From contig NZ_JAPSKZ010000006.1 of assembly GCF_031181185.1 (NCBI RefSeq), forward strand, positions 1 to 45,547: a DNA stretch of 45,547 nucleotides. The letters are read 5' to 3'. The translations under genes and the position numbers were made by a program. How positions within the stretch are numbered: position 1 is the stretch's first letter; every line of letters starts with the position of its first letter. Under the pieces are notes generated by a model. The model made no database searches. It was not told where the DNA came from and saw only the letters and a list, made by a program, of their open reading frames with translations. This document shows, piece by piece, positions 17,190 through 24,246 of the stretch. The stretch is from Phenylobacterium sp. GTDB lineage: Bacteria > Pseudomonadota > Alphaproteobacteria > Caulobacterales > Caulobacteraceae.

Positions 17190-17290
17190 TCGGGTAGACG
17201 AGCATCCCGGAGAGGGCTTCGTATCTCGCGAAGGCCCGTCCGTGATTCTGTCTTTGCGCCCCGGCCTAGTCCCGTGGCGGGTGCCTTAGA

Positions 17291-17752
17291 ATGCGTTTGG
17301 GCCTTTTTCAACCGGACATTCCGCAAAACCTGGGCGCCGCGATCCGGCTCGGCGCTTGCTTGGGCGTAGCGCTCGACGTGATCGAGCCCTGCGGCTTCCC
17401 GCTGGACGACCGGTCCGTGCGTCGCGCGGCCATGGACTACGCCGCCCGCGCCGAGGTCGTGCGCCACCGCTCCTGGACCGATTTCCTCTCGGAAAAGCGC
17501 GGTCGGCTGGTGCTTTTCACGACCCGCGGCGCAACAGCGTTCCATGACTTCGCCTTCCGGTCCGACGACGTCCTGTTGTTCGGCCGCGAGAGCGCCGGCG
17601 TCCCCGACGAGGTCCACGCGGCGGCCGACGCGCGGGTCTTCATCCCGCTGGTTCCGGGCGCGCGTTCGCTGAACGTCGTCACCGCCGCGACGCTGGCGCT
17701 CGGCGAAGGCTTGAGGCAGATCAAGGCCTTTCCGACGCCCCAGCCAGATTGA
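17291..17752 (+). CDS. trmL: tRNA (cytidine(34)-2'-O)-methyltransferase
   Basis: A 153-residue SPOUT-class enzyme that methylates the ribose at the wobble position of two tRNA-Leu isoacceptors. It opens with LGLFQPDIPQNLGAAIRLGA and EPCGFPLDD, and has LLFGRESAGVPDEVH. The C-terminal trefoil-knot segment is IPLVPGARSLNVVTAATLALGE, which binds SAM. Length is the family norm. Only four bases separate its stop from hemF, so the two are likely co-transcribed. It diverges from petA across 189 bases. Confidence 0.95.
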   Translation: MRLGLFQPDIPQNLGAAIRLGACLGVALDVIEPCGFPLDDRSVRRAAMDYAARAEVVRHRSWTDFLSEKRGRLVLFTTRGATAFHDFAFRSDDVLLFGRESAGVPDEVHAAADARVFIPLVPGARSLNVVTAATLALGEGLRQIKAFPTPQPD

Positions 17753-17756
17753 TCAG

Positions 17757-18632
17757 ATGTCCCTCCCTGCCGAGATCGAAGACCGCCGCCTGCGGGCCAA
17801 GGAATGGTTCGAGAGCCTGCAGGCGCGGATCTGCGCCGAGCTGGAGCGCCTCGAGGACGAAGCCCCGCCCGAGCTCTTCCCGGAGCCGACCGGCCGCTTC
17901 GACTTCCGCCCGTGGACGCGGGAGGCAGGCGTCGGCGGCGGCGTCGGCGGGCACCTGAAGGGCCGTCTGTTCGAGAAGGCGGGCGTCCACACCTCGTCGG
18001 CGGTGGCGAAGTTCTCGCCGGAGATGGCGGCCCAGATGCCCGGGGCCGACAAGGACCCGTCGTACGTGTCGGCCTCGATCAGCCTGATCGTCCATCCGGT
18101 CAGCCCGCGGGTGCCGACGGTGCACATGAACACTCGCTTCCTGTCGACGGCCGAGAGCTGGTTCGGCGGCGGCGCCGACCTCACCCCGATGCTGGACGAG
18201 CAGCGCAGCCAGGACGCTGACGACGCGAAGCTGTTCCACGCCGCCATGAAGGCCGCCTGCGACGCCTTCGACCCCGAGTACCACCCGAAGTTCAAGGCCT
18301 GGTGCGACGAGTATTTCTTCCTGCCGCACCGCGGCGAGCACCGCGGCGTCGGCGGCATCTTCTACGACCGCCTCAACACCGGCGACTTCGAGAAGGACTT
18401 CGCCTTCACCCGCGCGGTAGGCGAGGCCTTTCTGGACGTCTATCCGAAGATCGTCCGCCACCGCATGGTCGAGCCCTGGGGCGAGGCCGAGCGCCAGGAG
18501 CAGCTGGTCCGCCGCGGCCGGTACGTCGAGTTCAACCTGCTCTACGACCGCGGCACCATGTTCGGCCTCAAGGCCGGCGGGAATGTCGAGACGATCCTCA
18601 GCTCCATGCCCCCGATGGTGGCCTGGCCCTAG
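17757..18632 (+). CDS. hemF: Oxygen-dependent coproporphyrinogen III oxidase
   Basis: A 291-residue cytosolic enzyme that oxidatively decarboxylates coproporphyrinogen III to protoporphyrinogen IX using O2. It contains SISLIVHPVSPRVPTVHMN, WFGGGADLTPM, the signature YFFLPHRGEHRGVGGIFYD and the C-terminal RGRYVEFNLLYDRGTMFGL. The oxygen-dependent form implies aerobic haem supply, consistent with the adjacent cytochrome operon. The ATG at 17757 follows trmL almost directly. The stop overlaps the reverse small gene by CTAG at 18629-18632. Confidence 0.97.
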   Translation: MSLPAEIEDRRLRAKEWFESLQARICAELERLEDEAPPELFPEPTGRFDFRPWTREAGVGGGVGGHLKGRLFEKAGVHTSSAVAKFSPEMAAQMPGADKDPSYVSASISLIVHPVSPRVPTVHMNTRFLSTAESWFGGGADLTPMLDEQRSQDADDAKLFHAAMKAACDAFDPEYHPKFKAWCDEYFFLPHRGEHRGVGGIFYDRLNTGDFEKDFAFTRAVGEAFLDVYPKIVRHRMVEPWGEAERQEQLVRRGRYVEFNLLYDRGTMFGLKAGGNVETILSSMPPMVAWP

Positions 18633-18769
18633 TTCAGGTCCGGCAGCTTCTGGGCGGCGATCAGCACGTCCTCTGGCTTCCCGTCGCGCCGCGTGTCCAC
18701 GCCCAGGCCGAACAGCAGCGCAGCCAGCGCGGCGGCGGCGATCAACAGGAAGGCGTTCGGGCGTTTCAT
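18629..18769 (-). CDS. 46-residue single-pass membrane protein, hypothetical
   Basis: A short frame (ATG 18767-18769, TAG 18629-18631) encoding MKRPNAFLLI, an alanine/leucine-rich hydrophobic helix to about residue 22, then a polar tail ending QKLPDLN. The basic-then-hydrophobic N-terminus predicts one membrane helix with an exposed 24-residue tail, or an uncleaved signal. It lies 14 bases after the amidotransferase gene on the same strand and its stop overlaps the hemF stop by CTAG, as at true gene ends elsewhere here. The ribosome binding site is weak. Function unknown. Confidence 0.55.
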   Translation of the reverse strand: MKRPNAFLLIAAAALAALLFGLGVDTRRDGKPEDVLIAAQKLPDLN

Positions 18770-18783
18770 CCGGCTAGAAGCGA

Positions 18784-19479
18784 TCACGCCGCCAGGAAGT
18801 TGCGGATCCAGCGCCCCACCCTCGCCCGGTCGTCGGGCCGGCCGTAGCTGGCGATCGCGCCGTCGGCCTGGTCGTCGGCATAGACCTTCCCGCGGCGGGC
18901 CTCGATCAAGGCCACGGCGTACTCGGGCTCGAACTCAGGGTGCAGCTGCATCGAGATCGCCGGCTGGTCGCGCCAGGCCAGCGCCCCGAACGGCGAGAAC
19001 TCCGAGGCCGCGATCACCTCTGCGCCGGGCGGGAGCTTCACCACCTGGTCCTGGTGGGAGGCGGGCAGCCGGATCGTCTCGGCGCCGTCCATCCAGGGCT
19101 CCTGGCTCAGCACGCGGTACGCGTGCTCGCCGATGCCCCAGCCCTTGTCCGACTTCACCACCTCGCCGCCGAAGGCCTCGGCCATGGCCTGGTGGCCGAA
19201 GCAGACGCCGACCAGCTTGGCGCGGCCCTTGGCGCTGCGCAGGAAGTCCATCAGCTGCCCGATCCACGGCTCCGGGTCATAGACCCCGCAGGCCGAGCCC
19301 GTGACGATGTAGGCGTCGCAGTCTTCCGGCGTCCCAGGATACTCGCCCTCGTCCGCCGCATAGGTGCGCCACGCGTAGGCGTCCGGCCCCAGCAGCTTCA
19401 TGAACATGTCCGGATAGGTCCCGAACCGCTCGATCGCGGGCTTCGGCGGGCGGCCGGTCTTGAGGATGCCAACCTTCAA
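18784..19479 (-). CDS. Class I glutamine amidotransferase-like protein
   Basis: A 231-residue single-domain protein with the glutamine amidotransferase fold. The nucleophile is C93 in GVCFGHQAMAEAFGG; H180 and E182 in QLHPEFEPE complete the triad. It resembles stand-alone GMP-synthase-like amidotransferases that hydrolyse glutamine or act on gamma-glutamyl compounds; no synthetase domain or partner is nearby. The start is TTG at 19479, overlapping the cca stop (TTGA); the first in-frame ATG would remove the first beta strand, so the TTG is needed. The substrate is unknown. Confidence 0.85.
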   Translation of the reverse strand: MKVGILKTGRPPKPAIERFGTYPDMFMKLLGPDAYAWRTYAADEGEYPGTPEDCDAYIVTGSACGVYDPEPWIGQLMDFLRSAKGRAKLVGVCFGHQAMAEAFGGEVVKSDKGWGIGEHAYRVLSQEPWMDGAETIRLPASHQDQVVKLPPGAEVIAASEFSPFGALAWRDQPAISMQLHPEFEPEYAVALIEARRGKVYADDQADGAIASYGRPDDRARVGRWIRNFLAA

Positions 19480-20726
19480 TAGGCCATCCCCTGGACCACG
19501 GCCTTCAGCTTCTCGATGGCCGAGAGTTTGTCGTCGAGGAAGTCATGGTCGATCCACCAGTCCTCGACCTCGCGCAGCACCTTGCCGACCAGCGGCCCCT
19601 TGGGCGCGCCGGCCTTGATCACGTCCTCGCCGCTCAGCGGAAAGACGGGCGCGGTCCAGCCCTCGGCGAGCGCGATCATGCCCCGCCACTGGTGCGTCAC
19701 AGCCGTGCCCGGCGCGGCCGCCCAGGCGAGCTTGGCCCGATCGCGGAACACCGCCTGGCCCTCGCGATAGACGGCGCGGCGGATCTCCCGCGGGCTCATC
19801 CAGCTCTTCAGCACCGGCGTCGGCGACAGCGCCGCCACGATCCGGTCGCGGTCGGCGTTCGACAGCCGCAGCCGCTCGGCCAGCTTCATCGCCGCTGGCT
19901 GGTCGTCCGGCAGCAGCGCCGCCAGGCGCAGGACCGCATCGGTTTCGAACAGCTGCTCGCTCTCGACCTCCACCAGGCCGTCGAAGCGGGCCAGGTTCGG
20001 CTCGAGTTCGAGGATCACCGCCAGCACCCCCGTCTGCGCCATCAGCCGCACCGAAGCGCGGGGATCGTCCGCCGCCAGCAGCTTGAGCAGCTCCTTCGAG
20101 ATGCGCTCGGCAGCCAGCGTCCGGATGTCGTCCTTCAGCGCCGAGCACGCCGCCACCGCGGCCTCGTCGGGCTCGCCCCGGCCGTACCAGGCGTGGAACC
20201 GGAAGAACCGCAGGATGCGCAGATAGTCCTCGCGCAGCCGCTGTTCGGGCTCGCCGACGAACACGATCCGCCCGGCCCGCGCGTCGGCGACGCCCCGGCC
20301 GGAGGGGTCGTAGATTGTGCCGTCGCGACAGGCATAGAGGGAGTTCAGCGTGAAATCCCGCCGGCCGGCGTCCTCGGCCCAGTCGTCGGTGAAGGCCACC
20401 GTCGCCCGGCGGCCGTCGGTGGTGACGTCCCGGCGCAGGGTGGTGATCTCGTAGGGCCGATGGTCGGCCACCGCCGTGACGGTCCCGTGCTCGATGCCGG
20501 TGGGCACGGCGCGGATCCCCGCCGCTTCCAGGGCGGCGGTGACCCTTTCAGGAGTCAGCCTGGTTGCGATGTCCACGTCGTGGACGGCGGCGCCGATCAG
20601 GGTGTTGCGCACGCAGCCGCCGACGAACCGCGCGCAGTCGGGGCCGCCGGCCGCCTCCAGGGCGTCCATCACCCGAACCGCCGGCTTGGCCGTCATCCAG
20701 GCGGGCTGTCCCAAGCTGTCCGTCAT
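19476..20726 (-). CDS. cca: CCA tRNA nucleotidyltransferase
   Basis: A 416-residue class II enzyme that builds or repairs the 3' CCA end of tRNA. The nucleotidyltransferase core has FVGGCVRNTLIG followed by HDVDIAT with the catalytic carboxylates, then EITTLRRDV and RRDFTLNSLY, and the neck RLREDYLRILRFFRFHAW. The RNA-binding C-terminal half ends without an HD phosphohydrolase domain. ATG 20726 overlaps the stop of the preceding DUF6111 gene (ATGA), and its own stop overlaps the amidotransferase start, so translation is coupled on both sides. Confidence 0.95.
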   Translation of the reverse strand: MTDSLGQPAWMTAKPAVRVMDALEAAGGPDCARFVGGCVRNTLIGAAVHDVDIATRLTPERVTAALEAAGIRAVPTGIEHGTVTAVADHRPYEITTLRRDVTTDGRRATVAFTDDWAEDAGRRDFTLNSLYACRDGTIYDPSGRGVADARAGRIVFVGEPEQRLREDYLRILRFFRFHAWYGRGEPDEAAVAACSALKDDIRTLAAERISKELLKLLAADDPRASVRLMAQTGVLAVILELEPNLARFDGLVEVESEQLFETDAVLRLAALLPDDQPAAMKLAERLRLSNADRDRIVAALSPTPVLKSWMSPREIRRAVYREGQAVFRDRAKLAWAAAPGTAVTHQWRGMIALAEGWTAPVFPLSGEDVIKAGAPKGPLVGKVLREVEDWWIDHDFLDDKLSAIEKLKAVVQGMAY

Positions 20727-20986
20727 CGCGTCTCGTAGCGTCCCTCAGTGACCCGGCCGTCGGGACCGACCTCGCCGGGCACATAGGTCTGTCCCCGCGT
20801 GTCCGTATGGAAGATCGCCGTCGCCATCAACGACAGAGCGAGCAGGACGCCGGCCGCGGCGAACAGCCAGGCCCACGGCGTGGCGCCGGGCTCCCGGCCA
20901 TTCCGCCTGGCCCAGGCCCGCCACAGGAACCAGGCCGCGAACGGCGCCGCCATGAGCGCGCCCCGGAGCAGCAGCAGCCTAAGCAA
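20723..20986 (-). CDS. DUF6111-type small membrane protein
   Basis: An 87-residue protein with two hydrophobic segments (about 5-24, LLLLRGALMAAPFAAWFLW; and 38-60, PWAWLFAAAGVLLALSLMAT), a basic loop between them, and a hydrophilic C-terminus with PGEVGPDGRVTEG. I recognise it as the small membrane protein commonly sited between the CoA pyrophosphatase and CCA transferase genes in alphaproteobacteria. The start TTG at 20986 overlaps the upstream stop by eight bases; an ATG at residue 12 is an alternative but would trim the first helix. Function unknown. Confidence 0.75.
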   Translation of the reverse strand: MLRLLLLRGALMAAPFAAWFLWRAWARRNGREPGATPWAWLFAAAGVLLALSLMATAIFHTDTRGQTYVPGEVGPDGRVTEGRYETR

Positions 20987-21629
20987 CGGCGGCCCCGTAC
21001 AGCCGGTCGTACAGCGCCCGCAGGATGCCGGCGGTCGCGCCCCAGATCACCCGCTCGTCATGGGTCATGGCGTAGAAGCGCCGCGTCTCGCCGTTCGGTA
21101 GCGCACGCTCGTGCTCCTCGTGGTTGGCCGGGTCCATCAGGAAGCCGAACGGGGTCTCGAAGATGTCGGCCACCTCGTCGGGATTGGGCGTCAGCGTGAA
21201 CCCCGGCGCAACGAACCCCACCACCGGCGTCACCAGATACCCCGTGCCGGTCTGGTAAGGGGTCGACAGCCCCGCCAACGTCACGAACCGCCGCTCCAGG
21301 CCGATCTCTTCCTCCGCCTCGCGCAGCGCCGTCTCCCACGGCGTCTCGCCCGGGTCCTGCCGTCCGCCCGGCAGCGCCACCTGACCGGTGTGTCGGCGAA
21401 GGGTGTCGGCCCGCCGCGTCAGGAGGACGGTGTAGCCAACATCGCGCTCGACGAGGCCGATCAGCACCGCCGCCGGCGTCAGGATTTCGTCGGGCGCGGC
21501 GGCGCCGCTCGGGTCCAGGTCGAAGTCGGATCGCCGCTTCATCCCCGCCACAGCCCCGCCGTGGTGCAGCGGGTCCAGGTGGTCGGCGATCCACGCCTTC
21601 AGGTCTCTGCCGCGGGACAGGTCGTTCAC
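20979..21629 (-). CDS. Nudix CoA pyrophosphatase
   Basis: A 216-residue Nudix hydrolase of the NudL/UPF0035 type, which cleaves CoA and its derivatives to phosphopantetheine and 3',5'-ADP. The family signature RRHTGQVALPGGR leads into the Nudix box (GGRQDPGETPWETALREA, then EEEIGL) that binds the catalytic metal. The C-terminal part with YQTGTGYLVTPVVGFV is also typical. The start is GTG at 21629, overlapping the DUF1285 stop as GTGA. Second of the overlapping DUF1285-Nudix-DUF6111-cca set. Confidence 0.92.
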   Translation of the reverse strand: MNDLSRGRDLKAWIADHLDPLHHGGAVAGMKRRSDFDLDPSGAAAPDEILTPAAVLIGLVERDVGYTVLLTRRADTLRRHTGQVALPGGRQDPGETPWETALREAEEEIGLERRFVTLAGLSTPYQTGTGYLVTPVVGFVAPGFTLTPNPDEVADIFETPFGFLMDPANHEEHERALPNGETRRFYAMTHDERVIWGATAGILRALYDRLYGAAVA

Positions 21630-22156
21630 GGCCGGCCTATGGGGAACCAGGCGCCGTTCGAGCCGACGCCCAGCGCGCCGTCCCGTTCTTCCGCCATCTC
21701 GACAAGCTCGTAGAAAACTGGCCGGGCGATCAGCGCCTCCAGGCCGGCGCGCACATGCACATAGGGCCTGGGCTCGCCGCCCTCGCCTTCGACGATGCGG
21801 ATGGGGTTTTCTGGCCCCGCCTCCACGACGTCGCCGACATTGGTGGTGAAGCGCAGCGCCTCACCCGCGCGGTCCACGCGAACCGCCGTGAACGGAGCGT
21901 CCTCCACCGTGATCTTCAGCTTCTCGACCGGCGTGACGAGGTAGATGCCGTCGGCGTCCTTGCGCAGGATCGTCGAGAACAGCCGCACCAATGCCTCGCG
22001 CCCGATCACCCCGCCCTCGTGGACCCAGGTCCCGTCGCGGCGGATGACGATGTCGATCTCGCCCGAGCGCGCCGGATTCCACAGATGCACGGGCGGCAGG
22101 CCGCGCTTCGGCTGCGCCGCCTCGGCCAGATCGTCCAGGGTGGTCTTGCTGCTCAC
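21626..22156 (-). CDS. DUF1285 protein
   Basis: A 176-residue soluble protein of the DUF1285 family. Recognisable segments are LPPVHLWNPARSGEIDIVI, the GTWVHEGGVIGREALVRLFS helix, and VTPVEKLKITVEDAPF. Known structures of the family are two beta-rich domains without a clear active site; the role is unknown, though the gene is conserved next to the CoA pyrophosphatase in alphaproteobacteria. The start is GTG at 22156. The gene upstream on the same strand (acetyltransferase) ends 36 bases before. Confidence 0.87.
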   Translation of the reverse strand: MSSKTTLDDLAEAAQPKRGLPPVHLWNPARSGEIDIVIRRDGTWVHEGGVIGREALVRLFSTILRKDADGIYLVTPVEKLKITVEDAPFTAVRVDRAGEALRFTTNVGDVVEAGPENPIRIVEGEGGEPRPYVHVRAGLEALIARPVFYELVEMAEERDGALGVGSNGAWFPIGRP

Positions 22157-22192
22157 CGCCGCAAGGTAGGGGCCGGACGGAGTGGGCTCAAC

Positions 22193-22693
22193 CTATCGCG
22201 GCCGGACTGGACCGCTCAGCGTCACATCCGTGAACGGCAGCATCAGCACGCGCCGTTGCTCCACCGGCCCCGGCATCACGGCCTCGGGCGCGCCCGTGAA
22301 GCCAAAGCGTTCGAAGTACGGCGGGTCGCCCACCAGCAGCACCGCCGCCTCGCCGGCCGCCTCGGCCGCGGCGCAAGCCCGCTCGACCAGCCGGCCGCCG
22401 ACGCCCGTGCTCTGAAGGTCCGGCTCCACGGCGAGCGGGCCCAGGAACACCACCGGCGTCTCGCCGACGTTCACCCGCCACATGCGCACCACACCGGCGA
22501 GGCGCCCGCCTTCCCAGGCGCAGAACGACAGCTCGGGCGCGAAGTCGGCGAACTCGCGCACGCGCTCGGACGACTTGGCGAACCGGCCCGGCCCGAAGGC
22601 GCGGTCCAGCAGCTCCTCGATGGGGACCCCGTCGGCAGGGGTTTCATGGGCGAAGGTGAGCGCCGGACCCGGCGCGCAGCATTCAACGGACAT
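22193..22693 (-). CDS. GNAT-family N-acetyltransferase
   Basis: A 166-residue acetyltransferase. Motif A, the acetyl-CoA pyrophosphate loop, reads FLGPLAVEPDLQSTGVGGRL. The following ACAAAEAAGEAAVLLVGDPP and YFERFGF match the YhbS-like GNAT subgroup (predicted N-acetyltransferases with a fold ending in the FGF motif). I start it at the ATG at 22693; the frame is open to 22747, but those residues look random. The substrate is not evident. It heads the reverse run leading into DUF1285 and cca. Confidence 0.83.
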   Translation of the reverse strand: MSVECCAPGPALTFAHETPADGVPIEELLDRAFGPGRFAKSSERVREFADFAPELSFCAWEGGRLAGVVRMWRVNVGETPVVFLGPLAVEPDLQSTGVGGRLVERACAAAEAAGEAAVLLVGDPPYFERFGFTGAPEAVMPGPVEQRRVLMLPFTDVTLSGPVRPR

Positions 22694-22707
22694 GGGCGGA
22701 TTTTTCT

Positions 22708-22809
22708 CGAGATGCGGTTTCGGCGACGTTCGGCAGGACGGCTTCAATGCCCAAGCCTGCCGGGCGGTTCAGGGCGCTTCTTCAGGCGCGCGGACGTCGT
22801 CGCATCTCG
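22708..22809. repeat. Distant inverted repeat in the acetyltransferase-MFS divergent region
   Basis: The perfect 9-base arms CGAGATGCG (22708-22716) and CGCATCTCG (22801-22809) flank 84 bases. They occupy much of the 221-base gap (22694-22914) between two divergent genes, the longest gap in the window. A 44-residue Arg-rich frame also crosses it but looks non-coding. The repeats could fold the leader of the acetyltransferase mRNA or be chance; no other signal stands out there. Confidence 0.3.
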
Positions 22810-22914
22810 GGGCCCTCCGGGCCGTAATCGGGAAGCGCGCAAATAGGGCCCTGGGGTGCTGGCGTCAACGCCGTTGCGGGGACGAGCGACGCAGGGCAGG
22901 GTCGCGGGCCACCG

Positions 22915-24213
22915 ATGGCCGACACCCCGCCCGAAGCGCCGCCCTCCGCCCGCGAGCTCCTCCGCGAGCGCGACTACGTCCTGTTCTGGGGCTCGCGCTG
23001 GACCGGAAGCTTCGCCGCCCAGATCCAGAGCGTGGCGATCGGATGGCACATGTACGTGCTGGCCCGCGAGACCCGCTCCGTCGAAGAGAGCGCCTTCCTC
23101 ATGGGCATGATCGGCCTGGCCGCGTTCCTACCAGTGCTGCTGCTCACCCTGCCTGCGGGCGAGATCGCCGACCGCTACGACCGCAAGAAGGTCCTGCTCC
23201 TTTGCCTCTCGGGCGAGATCCTGAGCGTGCTCGCGCTTGCCATCGCTACCGTGAACGGCCTGGCCTCGCCGGCCCTCCTGCTGGTCATCGCCGCGCTCTT
23301 CGGCGCAAGCCGCGCGTTCTTCGCTCCCGCCAACACCGCCCTGGGGCCCATGCTGGTTCCGCGGCGCCTGCTGCCGCGGGCCATCGCCTGGAACTCGCTG
23401 GCCTGGCAGAGCGCCTCCATCGCCGGGCCCGCCGTGGGGGGCCTGCTGATCGCCCATACGCCCCAGACCGCCTACTTCACCGCCTTCGGCCTGTACGGCC
23501 TGGCCGGCGTGTTCGTCGCCTCGATCGGCAAGAACGCCAAGCCCGAGGTGAACCCGGGCTCGCGCTGGCAGCTGATGAAGGAAGGCCTGGCCTACGTCTG
23601 GCGCCAGAAGATCGTGTTCGGAGCCATCTCGCTGGACCTGTTCGCCGTGCTGCTGGCCGGCGCCACCGCCCTGCTGCCGGTGTTCGCCCGCGACATCATC
23701 GAAGTGCCCGCGGTCACCGTGAACCTGCTCTTCTGGCAGCTGCCGCTGACCCGCGAGCTCGCCTTCGGCATGCTGCGGGCTGCGCCCGCCGTCGGCGCGA
23801 CCGGCGTGGCGCTGTGGCTCGCCGCCAACCCCATCCACTCCAAGGCCGGCGCCTTCATGTTCGGCGGCGTCGCCCTGTTCGGCGCCGCGACCGTCGTCTT
23901 CGGCCTCTCCACCTCGCTGTGGCTGTCGCTGGCGGCGCTGGCGGTCCTCGGCGGCGCCGACATGCTCAGCGTCTACATCCGCCAGACGCTGGTGCAGCTC
24001 GTCACCCCCGACGCCATGCGCGGCCGGGTGGCGGCGGTCTCCTCGGTGTTCATCGGCGCGTCCAACGAACTGGGCGAGTTCGAGAGCGGCCTGGTCGCCC
24101 GCATCATGGGCCCTGTGGCCGCCGCCGTCTTCGGCGGCGTCGGCGCCATGGCCGTCACCGCTCTCTGGGCCCGCCTCTTCCCCGACTTGCGCCGCGCCGA
24201 CCGGCTTGAATAG
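22915..24213 (+). CDS. MFS transporter (EntS/MFS_3-like)
   Basis: A 432-residue transporter with about twelve hydrophobic segments. The N-terminal LLRERDYVLFWGSRWTGS, the QIQSVAIGWHMYVLA helix and the loop 2-3 motif GEIADRYDRKK are typical of the MFS_3 group of exporters that includes EntS. The matching region in the second half is LVTPDAMRGRVAAVSSVF, the usual 'RGR' segment. The substrate is unknown; related proteins export siderophores or drugs. ATG 22915 has no strong ribosome binding site. The dehydrogenase gene follows after 33 bases and is probably co-transcribed. Confidence 0.92.
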   Translation: MADTPPEAPPSARELLRERDYVLFWGSRWTGSFAAQIQSVAIGWHMYVLARETRSVEESAFLMGMIGLAAFLPVLLLTLPAGEIADRYDRKKVLLLCLSGEILSVLALAIATVNGLASPALLLVIAALFGASRAFFAPANTALGPMLVPRRLLPRAIAWNSLAWQSASIAGPAVGGLLIAHTPQTAYFTAFGLYGLAGVFVASIGKNAKPEVNPGSRWQLMKEGLAYVWRQKIVFGAISLDLFAVLLAGATALLPVFARDIIEVPAVTVNLLFWQLPLTRELAFGMLRAAPAVGATGVALWLAANPIHSKAGAFMFGGVALFGAATVVFGLSTSLWLSLAALAVLGGADMLSVYIRQTLVQLVTPDAMRGRVAAVSSVFIGASNELGEFESGLVARIMGPVAAAVFGGVGAMAVTALWARLFPDLRRADRLE

Positions 24214-24216
24214 GCT

Positions 24217-24239
24217 TCCTCCCATTCAATTTGGGAGGA
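24217..24239 (+). promoter_or_regulatory. Hairpin that pairs the ribosome binding site of the dehydrogenase gene
   Basis: An 8-bp perfect stem (TCCTCCCA 24217-24224 with TGGGAGGA 24232-24239) and 7-base loop TTCAATT. The right arm is the Shine-Dalgarno sequence GGGAGGA, 7 bases ahead of the ATG at 24247, and the left arm begins 3 bases after the MFS stop. Ribosomes finishing the MFS gene would open it, which would couple the two genes. Confidence 0.6.
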
Positions 24240-24246
24240 TTTCAGA

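Noticed and set aside
22711-22845. 44-residue Arg-rich frame starting at ATG 22712 in the longest gap
   Set aside because: No ribosome binding site, unnatural composition and no conserved features; treated as non-coding.
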